Shown here: in pieces, positions 23,334 through 31,769 of the stretch
Numbering within the stretch: the stretch's first letter is position 1
Layout: each line of letters starts with the position of its first letter
Assembly: GCA_031553915.1 (NCBI GenBank)
Contig: JAVBKT010000003.1
Span: forward strand, 124,001-188,000
Direction: 5' to 3'
Origin: HGM13862 sp031553915
GTDB taxonomy: Bacteria > Bacillota > Dehalobacteriia > UBA4068
DNA length: 64,000 nt
Notes under the pieces: generated by a model
Seen by the model: the letters and a program-made list of their open reading frames with translations, nothing else
What the model was told of the DNA's origin: nothing
Databases searched by the model: none
Made by a program: the position numbers and the translations under genes

Positions 23334-24509
23334 CTATCCCTCCTTGGAAAATTTCTTATCAGTAGGGATCAGCTGGCTGGGCTGCCCCAGCTCAAACTTA
23401 CCATCATTAATCCATTGTTTTAATTCCGCGGCAATTTCCTGCGCTTTGCTATAGCTGGACAGCGGCGCGGTGCGGATTTGCTTGCCCTGATACTCGATCA
23501 TACCGCTTTTGAGATCTGCATAATTGACCATGGCGAGCGTGCACGGCTCGCCAGTTGGATAACCATCCCGGCCATAATCACATAAAGGAGCCTCGATATC
23601 TTTGTCTTCAACAGTGGTATGATAAAGCATATCCTCATCAATAATCGGAATAGGTATGCCAATGCCCATCATCAATGAAACGCCGTACCCGGTCAAGGAA
23701 ACGCCTCTTACAAAACGGTTATTCATCTGTTTCATATCGCCAATCACAGCCAGGGTTCCGGCGCCACCCAGCGGCAAGCCGCGTTCATTTCTGGCGTCAT
23801 CCGGAGCATGCTGCGTGCCATGCCAGGCCACATGGCCAACTCCGCCGCCAAGAAAAATTCTCGTACCAATACCAATAGTGCGGTAATAAGGGTCATTGAG
23901 CAAGGGCGACAGCTGGCCGGCGCTGCAATAATGGATATTGCCCATCTTCGGCTTGAGCACACCCATGTAGGTATAAACAGTTTTATCGCTACAATTAGTC
24001 GCCACATTATAATTCTGGTAGCAGTTGCGCGGGCTGAAAATAAAAGCCTCGCGCAATTCTTCCAGCGTCAGCGTCATATCCAACTCGCGGCGCGGGTAGC
24101 AGTCTGTGCCATAGGCCTCGGCTTTAAGATGCACCTGTTTGCCGGCAATCAAATTTTCGATAACATGGCCGCCGCCATGAGCAAAAGCGCCGGGATAATT
24201 GCTGTTGGCCGGATCATGAATATCAATCTCCGTGGCGCCAAGATAGCAATCTACTGCGGCAATGCCAGTATAAGCCGGAACATCATCCAGCCAGACGCGG
24301 GTCATCTTCATTTTTGGTTTAGTGTGCCAAAAATTAAGAAACGCGCCGGAGCTGCACATAATGCCAAAGGTTCCGGTGGTAACCACATCTATTTTCTTGG
24401 CCGCCTCTTTAACGCCAATCTCTTTGGCAATGCCGATAACTTCTTCAGCAGTCACAACAACTGCTGTGCCTTGTTTAATTTTGGCATTTATTTCTTCATA
24501 TGATTTCAT
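23334..24509 (-). CDS. DUF39 (COG1900) homocysteine biosynthesis protein
   Basis: A 391-residue protein of the DUF39 family, the sulfur-inserting component converting L-aspartate semialdehyde and sulfide to homocysteine in methanogens and Desulfovibrio. Family features are VVTTGTFGIMCSSGAFLNF near residues 45-63, the conserved cysteine in AAVDCYLGATE, GGGHVIENLIAG and GTRIFLGGGVGHV. No C-terminal CBS pair is present, so this is the short form. ATG 24509 has AGAGG 9 nt upstream. First gene of a three-gene operon. A direct sulfide route to homocysteine implies less need for cystathionine enzymes. Confidence 0.9.
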   Translation of the reverse strand: MKSYEEINAKIKQGTAVVVTAEEVIGIAKEIGVKEAAKKIDVVTTGTFGIMCSSGAFLNFWHTKPKMKMTRVWLDDVPAYTGIAAVDCYLGATEIDIHDPANSNYPGAFAHGGGHVIENLIAGKQVHLKAEAYGTDCYPRRELDMTLTLEELREAFIFSPRNCYQNYNVATNCSDKTVYTYMGVLKPKMGNIHYCSAGQLSPLLNDPYYRTIGIGTRIFLGGGVGHVAWHGTQHAPDDARNERGLPLGGAGTLAVIGDMKQMNNRFVRGVSLTGYGVSLMMGIGIPIPIIDEDMLYHTTVEDKDIEAPLCDYGRDGYPTGEPCTLAMVNYADLKSGMIEYQGKQIRTAPLSSYSKAQEIAAELKQWINDGKFELGQPSQLIPTDKKFSKEG

Positions 24510-24544
24510 AAGCAACAACCTCTTAACTATATTTTAGTCAGGCA

Positions 24545-27475
24545 TTAATATTTAATGCTCTTTTGCTCACTCCAATCACTCAATGCCCCATCTGACTCAC
24601 GATAAGCATACACGCGGTAAGAATACGTTTTTCCCTTTTCTACATCCACATCAGTATAAGATTTAGTCTCAGTGTAGAATTTGGTTCTGCTGCCCCCATC
24701 AGTCAAACGCTCGACACAATAGATGAGTGAGCTTGATTCATTATTATCTGTCCAGGTCAAAGAAATACCCTGCCCGGAGCTAACACTTAAGCTTGTCGGT
24801 GTAAACAGCTTGCTCCCGCTATCGCTGGAGTTATTATTTGAATTGTTATTATTTGAGCTGCCGGAACTACGGCTGACTTGATGATCGCTAAGATCGCAGT
24901 AGTCATCCGGCGCATTGTATGAGAGGAAATAGCGTGTTTCCCAATATTCCTCCGGACAACCGCCTGTTTGCCTGCTGCTAGGCACATTGGCTAAAACTTC
25001 CTCGCCATCATGCCTGGGGTCAGTACAAAGGGTATAGGCATTGACCCCGGCTATGCCTTCGCCTCCTCCTCCGGCATTCTCTTCGGTATGCAAGGTACAA
25101 ACCTCGCCAGTGACAGAAATGGCATAATCAGCCGAGCTTGGGCTAATGGTAACCCCTGGTAAGGGACGAAGACGAGCTCGGCCATCTCCTGAGACAGTGG
25201 ACGGACAGTAACTATTGGCTAATAGGCCGGTCACCGAACAGACATTGCCGCTTACCCACTCTACACCAGTATCCGGCTGCAGCGGGCCGACACCCTCAAC
25301 ATATAAGTTGGTCCCGATACGATCCGAAGGAGTAAGAGCTGTAGGCGGGCCGCCGACCTTGGTATCAACAGTAGAGGCGGCCACCCCGGCCGGGCGCTCA
25401 AAATTCTTGTTCTGATAATTTTGTAAAGCCTTTTCCATCACTTTTTTGAACACTTGAGCAGGGGCCATACCACCATAGAAGTTGGTCATATACTGTAAGT
25501 TGCCGTCAGCATCCTTTTTATTGTCATAGCCCATCCATATCGCGCCAGAAAGAGCTGTAGTATAGCCCACAAACCAGGCGTCCTTGGTGCCGGATTTGCC
25601 GGCATAATCAGGATCCTCACTAGGTCTCGGCAAACCATTGGTACCGGTTTTACCAGCCACCTGCCAACTGCTGATATTGGCAGAAGTACCAGTACCGCTA
25701 GTAACCGCAGTTTGTAACATAGTAGTGGTAATATATGCGGCAGCAGGGCTCATTACATAGGTTTCCTCAGCGTCATGGGCATAAAGAATATTGCCCTGAG
25801 AATCGGTAATGCGTTTAATCGCATAGGGTTCAATATAATAACCATTATTGGCAAAGGTGGCAAAAGCACCTGCCATATGAATAGGAGCCACGCCGGTGGT
25901 AAGGCCGCCCAGAGTCAGTGAAAGATTCCGGTCATTCACTGGGTCCAGCGGCAGGCCCATTTTCATCCCATAAGCAACGCCGGTATCTTCGCCAATAGTT
26001 TGCAGCATTTTTACTGCACAGACATTGCGTGATTCCCGTATAGCCTGAGCCATAGTAATGCGCCCGGCATAATCGCCGGTGCTATTCCTAGGACTCCAGC
26101 CGCCAAAGCTAACCGGTGAATCATCAATAACCGTACCTGAGCCATAGCCCAAGTCTATTGCCGGGCCATAGGTTACAACCGGCTTAATGGTGGAACCAGG
26201 AGAACGGATCAAATCCGTAGCGCGGTTAAACCCGCGTTTGGCAGTATAGCGTCTGCCGCCAACCAGGCCTTTAATCTGTCCGCTGGTCGGCTCCATAATC
26301 AGCATCGCTGATTCTAAGATATCACCGGTAGACGAGGTGGGGAAATTATCATCATTGGCATAGACTTCTTCAATGGCGCTCTGCACATTAACATCCATTG
26401 TCGTATAAATATGCAAGCCGCCGGTATAGACATAGGTGCCTGAATATCCCTGCGCCTCTAAAATATCCGAGGCTGCGCCAATAACATAGTCCACATACCA
26501 AGGATATAAATAATCAGATTCTGTTTCTTCTACCTGATAAATAATCAGCTCATCGGACTTGGCGGCAATAGCGCTTTGGCCATACAAATCCGGCTTGTAT
26601 TCGGCAACCAGATTCAAAACCGTGTTGCGGATATTAAGAGCACGTTCCGGATTGTAAATGGGGCTATAATAGCCCGGGTTACGGATCAGCGCAATCAACA
26701 TCGCTGCCTCTGACATGCTAATATCACCGACATCTTTGTTGAAATAATATTGGGCGCCGGCCTGCATACCATATACTTCCGGCCCAATATAAATTTCATT
26801 CATATAGTAATATAATATTTCTTCTTTTTCATAATTTTTTTCAAACTCTAAAGCTAACAAGGCCTCTTTAATTTTTCGTGGCATTTCCTTTTCATAGGCA
26901 TTCAAAACATTGCGCACCAGCTGCATGGTAATTGTTGACGCGCCCTCGCTAAAGGTCAGCTCGCCACTGCCTACGCTGGCCTTAACATTCACCCACACTG
27001 CGCGCAAAACACCGCGGACATCGACCCCATTATGGCTATAGAAACGCGCGTCTTCGGAGGCGATAACCATATCAATCAAATAGTCCGGCATTTCGCTCAG
27101 AGGCACAACGACCCTGTTTTCACCAGCATTAAGGGTGGCGATCTCCGTCCCTTGCTGGTCATAAACAAAGCTATTCTGGTCTGGTATCAAATCTTCCGCG
27201 GTAATATCAGGAAGCTCGTAAGACAGAGAAATGACATATGCCGAGACGGCGATGCAAGCAATCAGGAACAAGCCCACTAAGCATAAAAAGATAGAGAGAA
27301 CAATTTTTTTCTTGCTTCTCTTTTTACCTTTTTTCTTGCGTGAGCTGTTTTTTTGGCCTTGCTTGGCGCCACTGCTTGCCTCTTGCTTTGAACTACTGCC
27401 TGCCCTTTGTTTGGAGCTGACTTTGTCAGCATCTTTTTTGCTGGGCTCTGGCTTGTCCGTTTTCTTTATATCCAT
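24545..27475 (-). CDS. Class A penicillin-binding protein (PBP1A family) with C-terminal fibronectin III-like domain
   Basis: A 976-residue bifunctional peptidoglycan synthase. A long lysine-rich cytoplasmic tail (1-75) precedes one membrane segment. The GT51 glycosyltransferase shows SEDARFYSHNGVDVRG and GASTITMQLVRN. The transpeptidase shows SPGSTIKPV (active Ser), SRN and KTGT. Near the C-terminus a Ser/Asn-rich linker leads to a fibronectin type III-like domain (about 885-976, with SLTWTDNNESSS and YSYRVYAY), probably wall-binding. ATG 27475 follows GGAGG; the open frame extends upstream without homology. It starts 118 nt after yunB. Confidence 0.93.
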   Translation of the reverse strand: MDIKKTDKPEPSKKDADKVSSKQRAGSSSKQEASSGAKQGQKNSSRKKKGKKRSKKKIVLSIFLCLVGLFLIACIAVSAYVISLSYELPDITAEDLIPDQNSFVYDQQGTEIATLNAGENRVVVPLSEMPDYLIDMVIASEDARFYSHNGVDVRGVLRAVWVNVKASVGSGELTFSEGASTITMQLVRNVLNAYEKEMPRKIKEALLALEFEKNYEKEEILYYYMNEIYIGPEVYGMQAGAQYYFNKDVGDISMSEAAMLIALIRNPGYYSPIYNPERALNIRNTVLNLVAEYKPDLYGQSAIAAKSDELIIYQVEETESDYLYPWYVDYVIGAASDILEAQGYSGTYVYTGGLHIYTTMDVNVQSAIEEVYANDDNFPTSSTGDILESAMLIMEPTSGQIKGLVGGRRYTAKRGFNRATDLIRSPGSTIKPVVTYGPAIDLGYGSGTVIDDSPVSFGGWSPRNSTGDYAGRITMAQAIRESRNVCAVKMLQTIGEDTGVAYGMKMGLPLDPVNDRNLSLTLGGLTTGVAPIHMAGAFATFANNGYYIEPYAIKRITDSQGNILYAHDAEETYVMSPAAAYITTTMLQTAVTSGTGTSANISSWQVAGKTGTNGLPRPSEDPDYAGKSGTKDAWFVGYTTALSGAIWMGYDNKKDADGNLQYMTNFYGGMAPAQVFKKVMEKALQNYQNKNFERPAGVAASTVDTKVGGPPTALTPSDRIGTNLYVEGVGPLQPDTGVEWVSGNVCSVTGLLANSYCPSTVSGDGRARLRPLPGVTISPSSADYAISVTGEVCTLHTEENAGGGGEGIAGVNAYTLCTDPRHDGEEVLANVPSSRQTGGCPEEYWETRYFLSYNAPDDYCDLSDHQVSRSSGSSNNNNSNNNSSDSGSKLFTPTSLSVSSGQGISLTWTDNNESSSLIYCVERLTDGGSRTKFYTETKSYTDVDVEKGKTYSYRVYAYRESDGALSDWSEQKSIKY

Positions 27476-27592
27476 CTTTACCTCCATGGGAGTTATCTCA
27501 ATTTTGTCATAAACAGGAAAACTATTATTCTTATTAAGGGATTTTCCATAAAAAATATTATACCACAAGCAGGTGATAATATCAATTCTTGG

Positions 27593-28258
27593 CTACTCTT
27601 TCAGTTGCGACGTATCCAACTGCACAAAAGTTTCCGGAATATCGCCAATGATGATGCCCTCCGCCAACAATATTTGCGTTGAAACAGTAGCTGTTTGCCG
27701 GCCAAAAGGGACAACAACCTGAATCTGTGTCTCCGCTTCCAGATATATACTATGCTTGACCTGGTTTATACCTGCGGAAACAAAAGAATCTGTCAAAGTT
27801 ACATTGGGGGTGGCTATACCGCTGATGCCAACCGGGATATCCGGCCCTAAAGAGGCAAACAGCTTGCTGCCGCTAGCAGCAAATAGCGGTATTTGCAGCT
27901 TTTCTTCTGAGAGCTCATCCAAAGATTGTTCCAAATCGATCACAATATCAGCAACAAGGGTGTTGAGCAGAGCAGAATCTGCTGCCATCAGCACAATCCT
28001 CCCTGCCTCATCCCGCTCTATCTGCATCAGGGTATGATAATTGCCTGCCTGGGGATGAGCGTTGACCTGTCTTTTTACTGCTTCCGATATTTTTGTTAGC
28101 GTGAGATTATGCACTTGCTGCATCGCCTCGGCCTCGATAATAGGAGTAAGGCGCGACTCAGCAAGCAAGATCACTGCCAGCAAAAATGCTGCCAAAAGAA
28201 AGAGCTTGATGCCAAACGGCAGCTTTCGTCTTCTTCTTGCACTTTTCCATTGATTCAT
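27593..28258 (-). CDS. yunB: Sporulation protein YunB
   Basis: A 221-residue protein with a basic N-terminus and one membrane segment (about 17-36). The rest is predicted outside and matches YunB, a sigma-E-controlled mother-cell protein required for full sporulation in Bacillus. Telling stretches are LTPIIEAEAMQQVHNLT, VPFGRQTATVSTQILLAEG and IGDIPETFVQL. AGGAAGG lies just upstream of the ATG. The structured repeat copy 2 ends 16 nt before the start codon, so any transcript entering from upstream carries the whole element as leader. Confidence 0.9.
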   Translation of the reverse strand: MNQWKSARRRRKLPFGIKLFLLAAFLLAVILLAESRLTPIIEAEAMQQVHNLTLTKISEAVKRQVNAHPQAGNYHTLMQIERDEAGRIVLMAADSALLNTLVADIVIDLEQSLDELSEEKLQIPLFAASGSKLFASLGPDIPVGISGIATPNVTLTDSFVSAGINQVKHSIYLEAETQIQVVVPFGRQTATVSTQILLAEGIIIGDIPETFVQLDTSQLKE

Positions 28259-28274
28259 GACCGCACATCCTTCC

Positions 28275-28556
28275 TAGCCATTAGGGATGCGAACTCATGC
28301 GCCCCGGATGGCGGATGGTCGATCTGGAGCTTCGTTATCGCTCCTAGACAGGCAGGCAGCCTGCCTTCGTCGCTCTGCCTGGCCCAGCCCGACCATCCAT
28401 CCGTCGGGGGTGTCGGCAGTTTTGGCGAGAAAACAGTGAGCAGATCCTGGTGAAAACATTGCTTTTCGTAGTATATCTACGGGAAACAATGTTTTTATCG
28501 GAAGATGCCAGCGTTTTCTCGCCAAAACTGCATGGGGTTCGCATCCCTAATGGCTA
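28275..28556. repeat. Structured dispersed repeat, copy 2 (282 bp)
   Basis: Ends TAGCCATTAGGGATGCGAAC (28275-28294) and GTTCGCATCCCTAATGGCTA (28537-28556) are perfect 20-bp inverted repeats flanked by TA. The interior matches copy 1 segment by segment. GTTTTGGCGAGAAAAC (28419-28434) pairs with GTTTTCTCGCCAAAAC (28513-28528). A hairpin at 28452-28496 keeps the CGTAG-TATAT-CTACG tip. GGATGGTCG pairs with CGACCATCC, and GGAGC with GCTCC. The 83-bp hairpin block of copy 1 is missing. Short open frames inside are by-products of the GC-rich stems. Confidence 0.88.
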
Positions 28557-28864
28557 ATGTCAACATAATATGCGGAGTAAAACCAATTTGTGCAACTTTG
28601 TTTGCCGTTTTTCATCAGCTCACAACACATATACCAGGCGCGGCTGAATTCCAAGTGACAATAGCCTGAATTGTGTCGACCTGCCGTCAGCGGCCAATTG
28701 CGGCCAGGATTATTATGCCCGTCTTTGCCTGGAATAGGCATACTGCCGCACGCTTAACGCACAAAATATTGACAAGCTAAAAAACGCAAGTTATTTTAGA
28801 CACGGACACCTGTTTGCTATTAAGTTTATGCAAAAAAATAAGCAAATAGGTCAATGCCCTGAAG
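28557..28864 (+). other. Gene-free stretch with an orphan plus-strand promoter
   Basis: No convincing gene. A near-consensus promoter on the plus strand reads TTGACA (28769-28774), 17-bp spacer, TATTTT (28792-28797). Downstream, CCTGTTTGCT faces AGCAAATAGG (about 28809-28848) and then the 28872 hairpin. A small untranslated RNA is possible but unproven. Confidence 0.35.
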
Positions 28865-28890
28865 GAAAAAACTGCCGCTAAGGGCGGCAG
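28865..28890 (-). terminator. Terminator of the minus-strand GNAT operon
   Basis: CTGCCGC (28872-28878) pairs with GCGGCAG (28884-28890); read on the minus strand the stem is followed by TTTTTT. It lies about 100 nt past the stop of the acetyltransferase gene at 28994. Confidence 0.65.
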
Positions 28891-28993
28891 TCGGCAGTTG
28901 AGACCGAAGATAAGAGGGGCTGGATAATAAGCGCAACCAGGCAGCTACCACTAAACAGCGGCTAGTGCATACCTAAGACCAGAGGCCAGATAA

Positions 28994-29458
28994 TCAACTT
29001 TTATCCACACGCTGTTTTTCAAAATAGACAAAAGTCAAACCCGGCGGCAGCTCTTCGCGCTTGAATTCCTGGTAACCGGCTGTGCGATAAAAATGCAGAT
29101 TGCGCTCACTTAGCGCGCTGGTGAATAACTCATATCTGCTTGCCGGAAATTTGTCTTCGATAGCGCGGATTAAATCTTTGCCGATACCCTGGCTTTGCCG
29201 CTTTGGCTCCACCATCAGTTTGCCAATAAACAGAGTATCCTCTTTCTGATAGCCCCGCACTGAGCCGACAATTACTCCCTGCTCATCCACTGCCTTGAGG
29301 ATAGTCATTGGCTGGTATTCCGCCTCCAGCTCCGCCAAGCTCTGCGTTAAGGGCTGAATATCATAGCAATCTAAAAGCTCTGCCTCACTTTGATAGGCGC
29401 GGTATTGCAGAGCAAGAATCTCGGCTAAATCTTCTTTGTTGGCAAAAGTAATCTTCAT
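28994..29458 (-). CDS. GNAT family N-acetyltransferase
   Basis: A 154-residue acetyltransferase of the GNAT fold. The acetyl-CoA-binding motif A reads LMVEPKRQSQGIGKDLI (about residues 80-96), with LHFYRTAGYQEF near the C-terminus. Such proteins transfer acetyl from acetyl-CoA to amines; the substrate is unknown. ATG 29458 has GAGG 5 nt upstream; a GTG two codons earlier is less well placed. It lies 7 nt after another GNAT gene, and the pair follows a B12-binding radical-SAM gene. Confidence 0.85.
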   Translation of the reverse strand: MKITFANKEDLAEILALQYRAYQSEAELLDCYDIQPLTQSLAELEAEYQPMTILKAVDEQGVIVGSVRGYQKEDTLFIGKLMVEPKRQSQGIGKDLIRAIEDKFPASRYELFTSALSERNLHFYRTAGYQEFKREELPPGLTFVYFEKQRVDKS

Positions 29459-29465
29459 CTTCACC

Positions 29466-29924
29466 TCAGCGTTTAATATACAAATATATCATATCACGCA
29501 GCTGCACGCCATCCTCAATCATGGCATGGGCATAATTGTCCGTAAAAAAGTTCTCTATTCTATGCGAGAGGCTAAACCCGCATTTTTGATAAAAGTCTAT
29601 TACTTTCGGTACTTCGCCGGTTCCCACCCACATGGTTTGGTATGGCGGCAGAAACTCCTCCAGCAAAAAAGCTACCATGGCCCGGCCATAGCCTTGCCCC
29701 TGCCAATCAGCATAGGTAGCAATATTTTTCAATTCGCATTGCTGGTCATCCAGCGCCAAAACAACGGCTGCGCATTTGATGCCATCGTCATCAAGCACAA
29801 ACATTCTGCCTAGCGGCAAATATTTATCAATCATCGCTTCTTCTTCATCAGCCAGCAGCAATAAATCGAGATATTGCTTTTTGTTGTCTTCTATTTCATA
29901 AATATCATACTTTGTTTGCTTCAT
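29466..29924 (-). CDS. GNAT family N-acetyltransferase
   Basis: A 152-residue GNAT protein with acetyl-CoA motif IATYADWQGQGYGRAMV (about 70-86) and VIDFYQKCGFSLSHR. The C-terminal segment FFTDNYAHAMIEDGVQLRDMIYL matches small GNATs common in clostridia. Substrate unknown. It sits between a radical-SAM gene 11 nt upstream and a second acetyltransferase 7 nt downstream, suggesting one transcript. Confidence 0.85.
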   Translation of the reverse strand: MKQTKYDIYEIEDNKKQYLDLLLLADEEEAMIDKYLPLGRMFVLDDDGIKCAAVVLALDDQQCELKNIATYADWQGQGYGRAMVAFLLEEFLPPYQTMWVGTGEVPKVIDFYQKCGFSLSHRIENFFTDNYAHAMIEDGVQLRDMIYLYIKR

Positions 29925-29935
29925 CTTGAGCTAAC

Positions 29936-31339
29936 CTACCTAATTTTTTGCTGTAATTCAATTATTATCTGTTCTGCTTCCGCCGGGTTCAATCCCCGTG
30001 TTGGCATCAGCCCTGTTGCCAGCTGATACAGGGATAGGGCGTCTCCTGTTTTCTCAGCTAAGTCGATCAAGATATGGCGGTAATCTTCGGTCTTATTATA
30101 GAGGGCATTAAAAGCACGCTCCGCGCGGTGCAGGCTAAACAGATAGCCGGGATCCATGGTTGGCGTGGAGAGGATTTGATATGGCGGCTCGCTGCTATAA
30201 ATCAGCCCGTATTCTTCAGCCTTTTGCGCCAAAACTGAGCCTGGCAACACCTTCAAAAAACCAAACTGCAAATAATCGGCAGAGAGCTGATGCAGGCGAT
30301 GAAACGAGGCGGCAAAGTCCTTCGGCGTATCCAAGGGCAATCCGGCAATCAAATCCAGATGCACATGGCTGCCAGCTCCGGCAATCAGCTTTTTGACCAA
30401 AGGCTCTGCCGCATCCCAGTCGCCATGGCGGTTGACTGCCGCTAAGGCAGACGGGTTCAAAGTCTGCACCCCGATCTCCAGCTGAAAATAATCCGTGGGC
30501 GCATCAATCCATAATTGCGCCAGGTCTTCTTTTAGCGTGAAGGGGGATACTTCGAAATGCCAGCTTAAACCTTTTTTGTGCAGCTCCAGAATCTTTTTGG
30601 TAATAATTTCCGCACGCTCCGGATTAGCGTTAAAGGTGCGGTCGATAAACTTAATTTGCCCGCCGATTTTGGCCAGCTGAGGCAATTCTGCCAAAACCAT
30701 GGATAAAGGACGCTCCCGCAATTTTTCACCGGCAGAGGCACAAAAAGAGCAGGCATAAGGGCAGCCGCGGCTGCTTTCATAATAGACCAGCTTTTTATGA
30801 TCAGAGACGATATCTTCTGTGTATTCGCCATAGAGAAAGGGGATCTGCGCCAAATCAACACTGGGCGCCGGCTGGTAATTTTCCTCGTCGCCTTTAACCA
30901 AAAACCCTGGCACAGGCGGCAGAGCATCAAATTTCCCCGTTTGCTCTCTTTGCGCTAACTCCGCCAAAAAAGCGCAAAAACTGATCTCTCCTTCGCCAAT
31001 ACACACTGCGTCAAGCGGCCAACTATGCAAATAATATTCTGCTCGAGCCGTGGCCTCCGGCCCGCCGACAATAATCTTCAGCTGAGGCAAAAGCTTTTTG
31101 ATATCGCGAATCAGCGCGCCAATCAGCGGCGCATTCCAGATATATAAAGAAAAGGCCAGGATATCCGGATCATACGCAAATATCTCAGCCATAATATACT
31201 GCGTTGGTGTATGCAGGGCATATTCCGCCAGCTGTAAATGCTGACGAAGTCCCTGTTCCGCTGCTTTTTGATATAGTGAATACAAAGCCGGAGCCCCATG
31301 AATATTACGGGCATTAACGCCGACCATTAAAAGCTTCAA
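29936..31339 (-). CDS. B12-binding domain radical SAM protein with DUF4080
   Basis: A 467-residue class B-like radical-SAM protein. Residues 1-130 form a cobalamin-binding-type domain, then the cluster motif CPYACSFCAS (CX3CX2C, about residue 195) with the barrel parts GGQIKFIDRTFN and QLEIGVQTLN. The last 110 residues match DUF4080. Substrates of this family are unknown; relatives methylate unactivated carbons. A TTG start at 31339 is favoured: it follows the upstream gene's TAG by one base, with GGAGG 9 nt before it. The longer open frame overlaps the upstream gene and adds no homology. Confidence 0.85.
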   Translation of the reverse strand: MKLLMVGVNARNIHGAPALYSLYQKAAEQGLRQHLQLAEYALHTPTQYIMAEIFAYDPDILAFSLYIWNAPLIGALIRDIKKLLPQLKIIVGGPEATARAEYYLHSWPLDAVCIGEGEISFCAFLAELAQREQTGKFDALPPVPGFLVKGDEENYQPAPSVDLAQIPFLYGEYTEDIVSDHKKLVYYESSRGCPYACSFCASAGEKLRERPLSMVLAELPQLAKIGGQIKFIDRTFNANPERAEIITKKILELHKKGLSWHFEVSPFTLKEDLAQLWIDAPTDYFQLEIGVQTLNPSALAAVNRHGDWDAAEPLVKKLIAGAGSHVHLDLIAGLPLDTPKDFAASFHRLHQLSADYLQFGFLKVLPGSVLAQKAEEYGLIYSSEPPYQILSTPTMDPGYLFSLHRAERAFNALYNKTEDYRHILIDLAEKTGDALSLYQLATGLMPTRGLNPAEAEQIIIELQQKIR

Positions 31340-31340
31340 G

Positions 31341-31769
31341 CTATTTTTCCTCCACCGCTTCAGCTGCTCGGAGAACAGCCTCACTATGAAAAGAGCTCAT
31401 CTCTAAAACACGCTCTACATTATCCACAGCCTGGGCCACCTCTATCGCCAAGGCATTGATCTGCGTATCCGGCCCCTCGCCAAAATCAGCGGCACGCAAC
31501 AAATCTGTCGCCGCGGCCAGGCGATGCGGAAAAAAATCAACGCTGAACAAATAATCAATTTTTTGCCACAGAGAGCTGATAGCTAAATCCAGACGGGAAA
31601 TCGCGCGCTCTGTTTTGGTGCTGCCGCCGCCACTATACATAATCTGCTGCATCAACTGCGAAGTCACTGGTATGATATAAACGCCTTCTGCACAGGCATA
31701 CGGAAAAAAATAGGGGAATGCTTGCTGCCATAGTTGGTTTTCATCAATATTCGAATTAAATTGAGTCAT
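31341..31769 (-). CDS. Conserved-looking hypothetical protein
   Basis: A 142-residue soluble protein with ATG after AGGAGT. It is mostly helical, with an aromatic N-terminus (LWQQAFPYFFPYACAEGVYI) and an acidic C-terminus (AVLRAAEAVEEK). No motif I recognise. It overlaps thiN by 14 nt and abuts the radical-SAM gene, so it is translated within the same operon. The tight coupling and normal codon use support a real gene. Confidence 0.7.
   Translation of the reverse strand: MTQFNSNIDENQLWQQAFPYFFPYACAEGVYIIPVTSQLMQQIMYSGGGSTKTERAISRLDLAISSLWQKIDYLFSVDFFPHRLAAATDLLRAADFGEGPDTQINALAIEVAQAVDNVERVLEMSSFHSEAVLRAAEAVEEK

Noticed and set aside
28295..28544. Two minus-strand open frames inside repeat copy 2
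   Set aside because: They follow the GC-rich stems, have no ribosome-binding site, and copy 1 does not preserve either frame.
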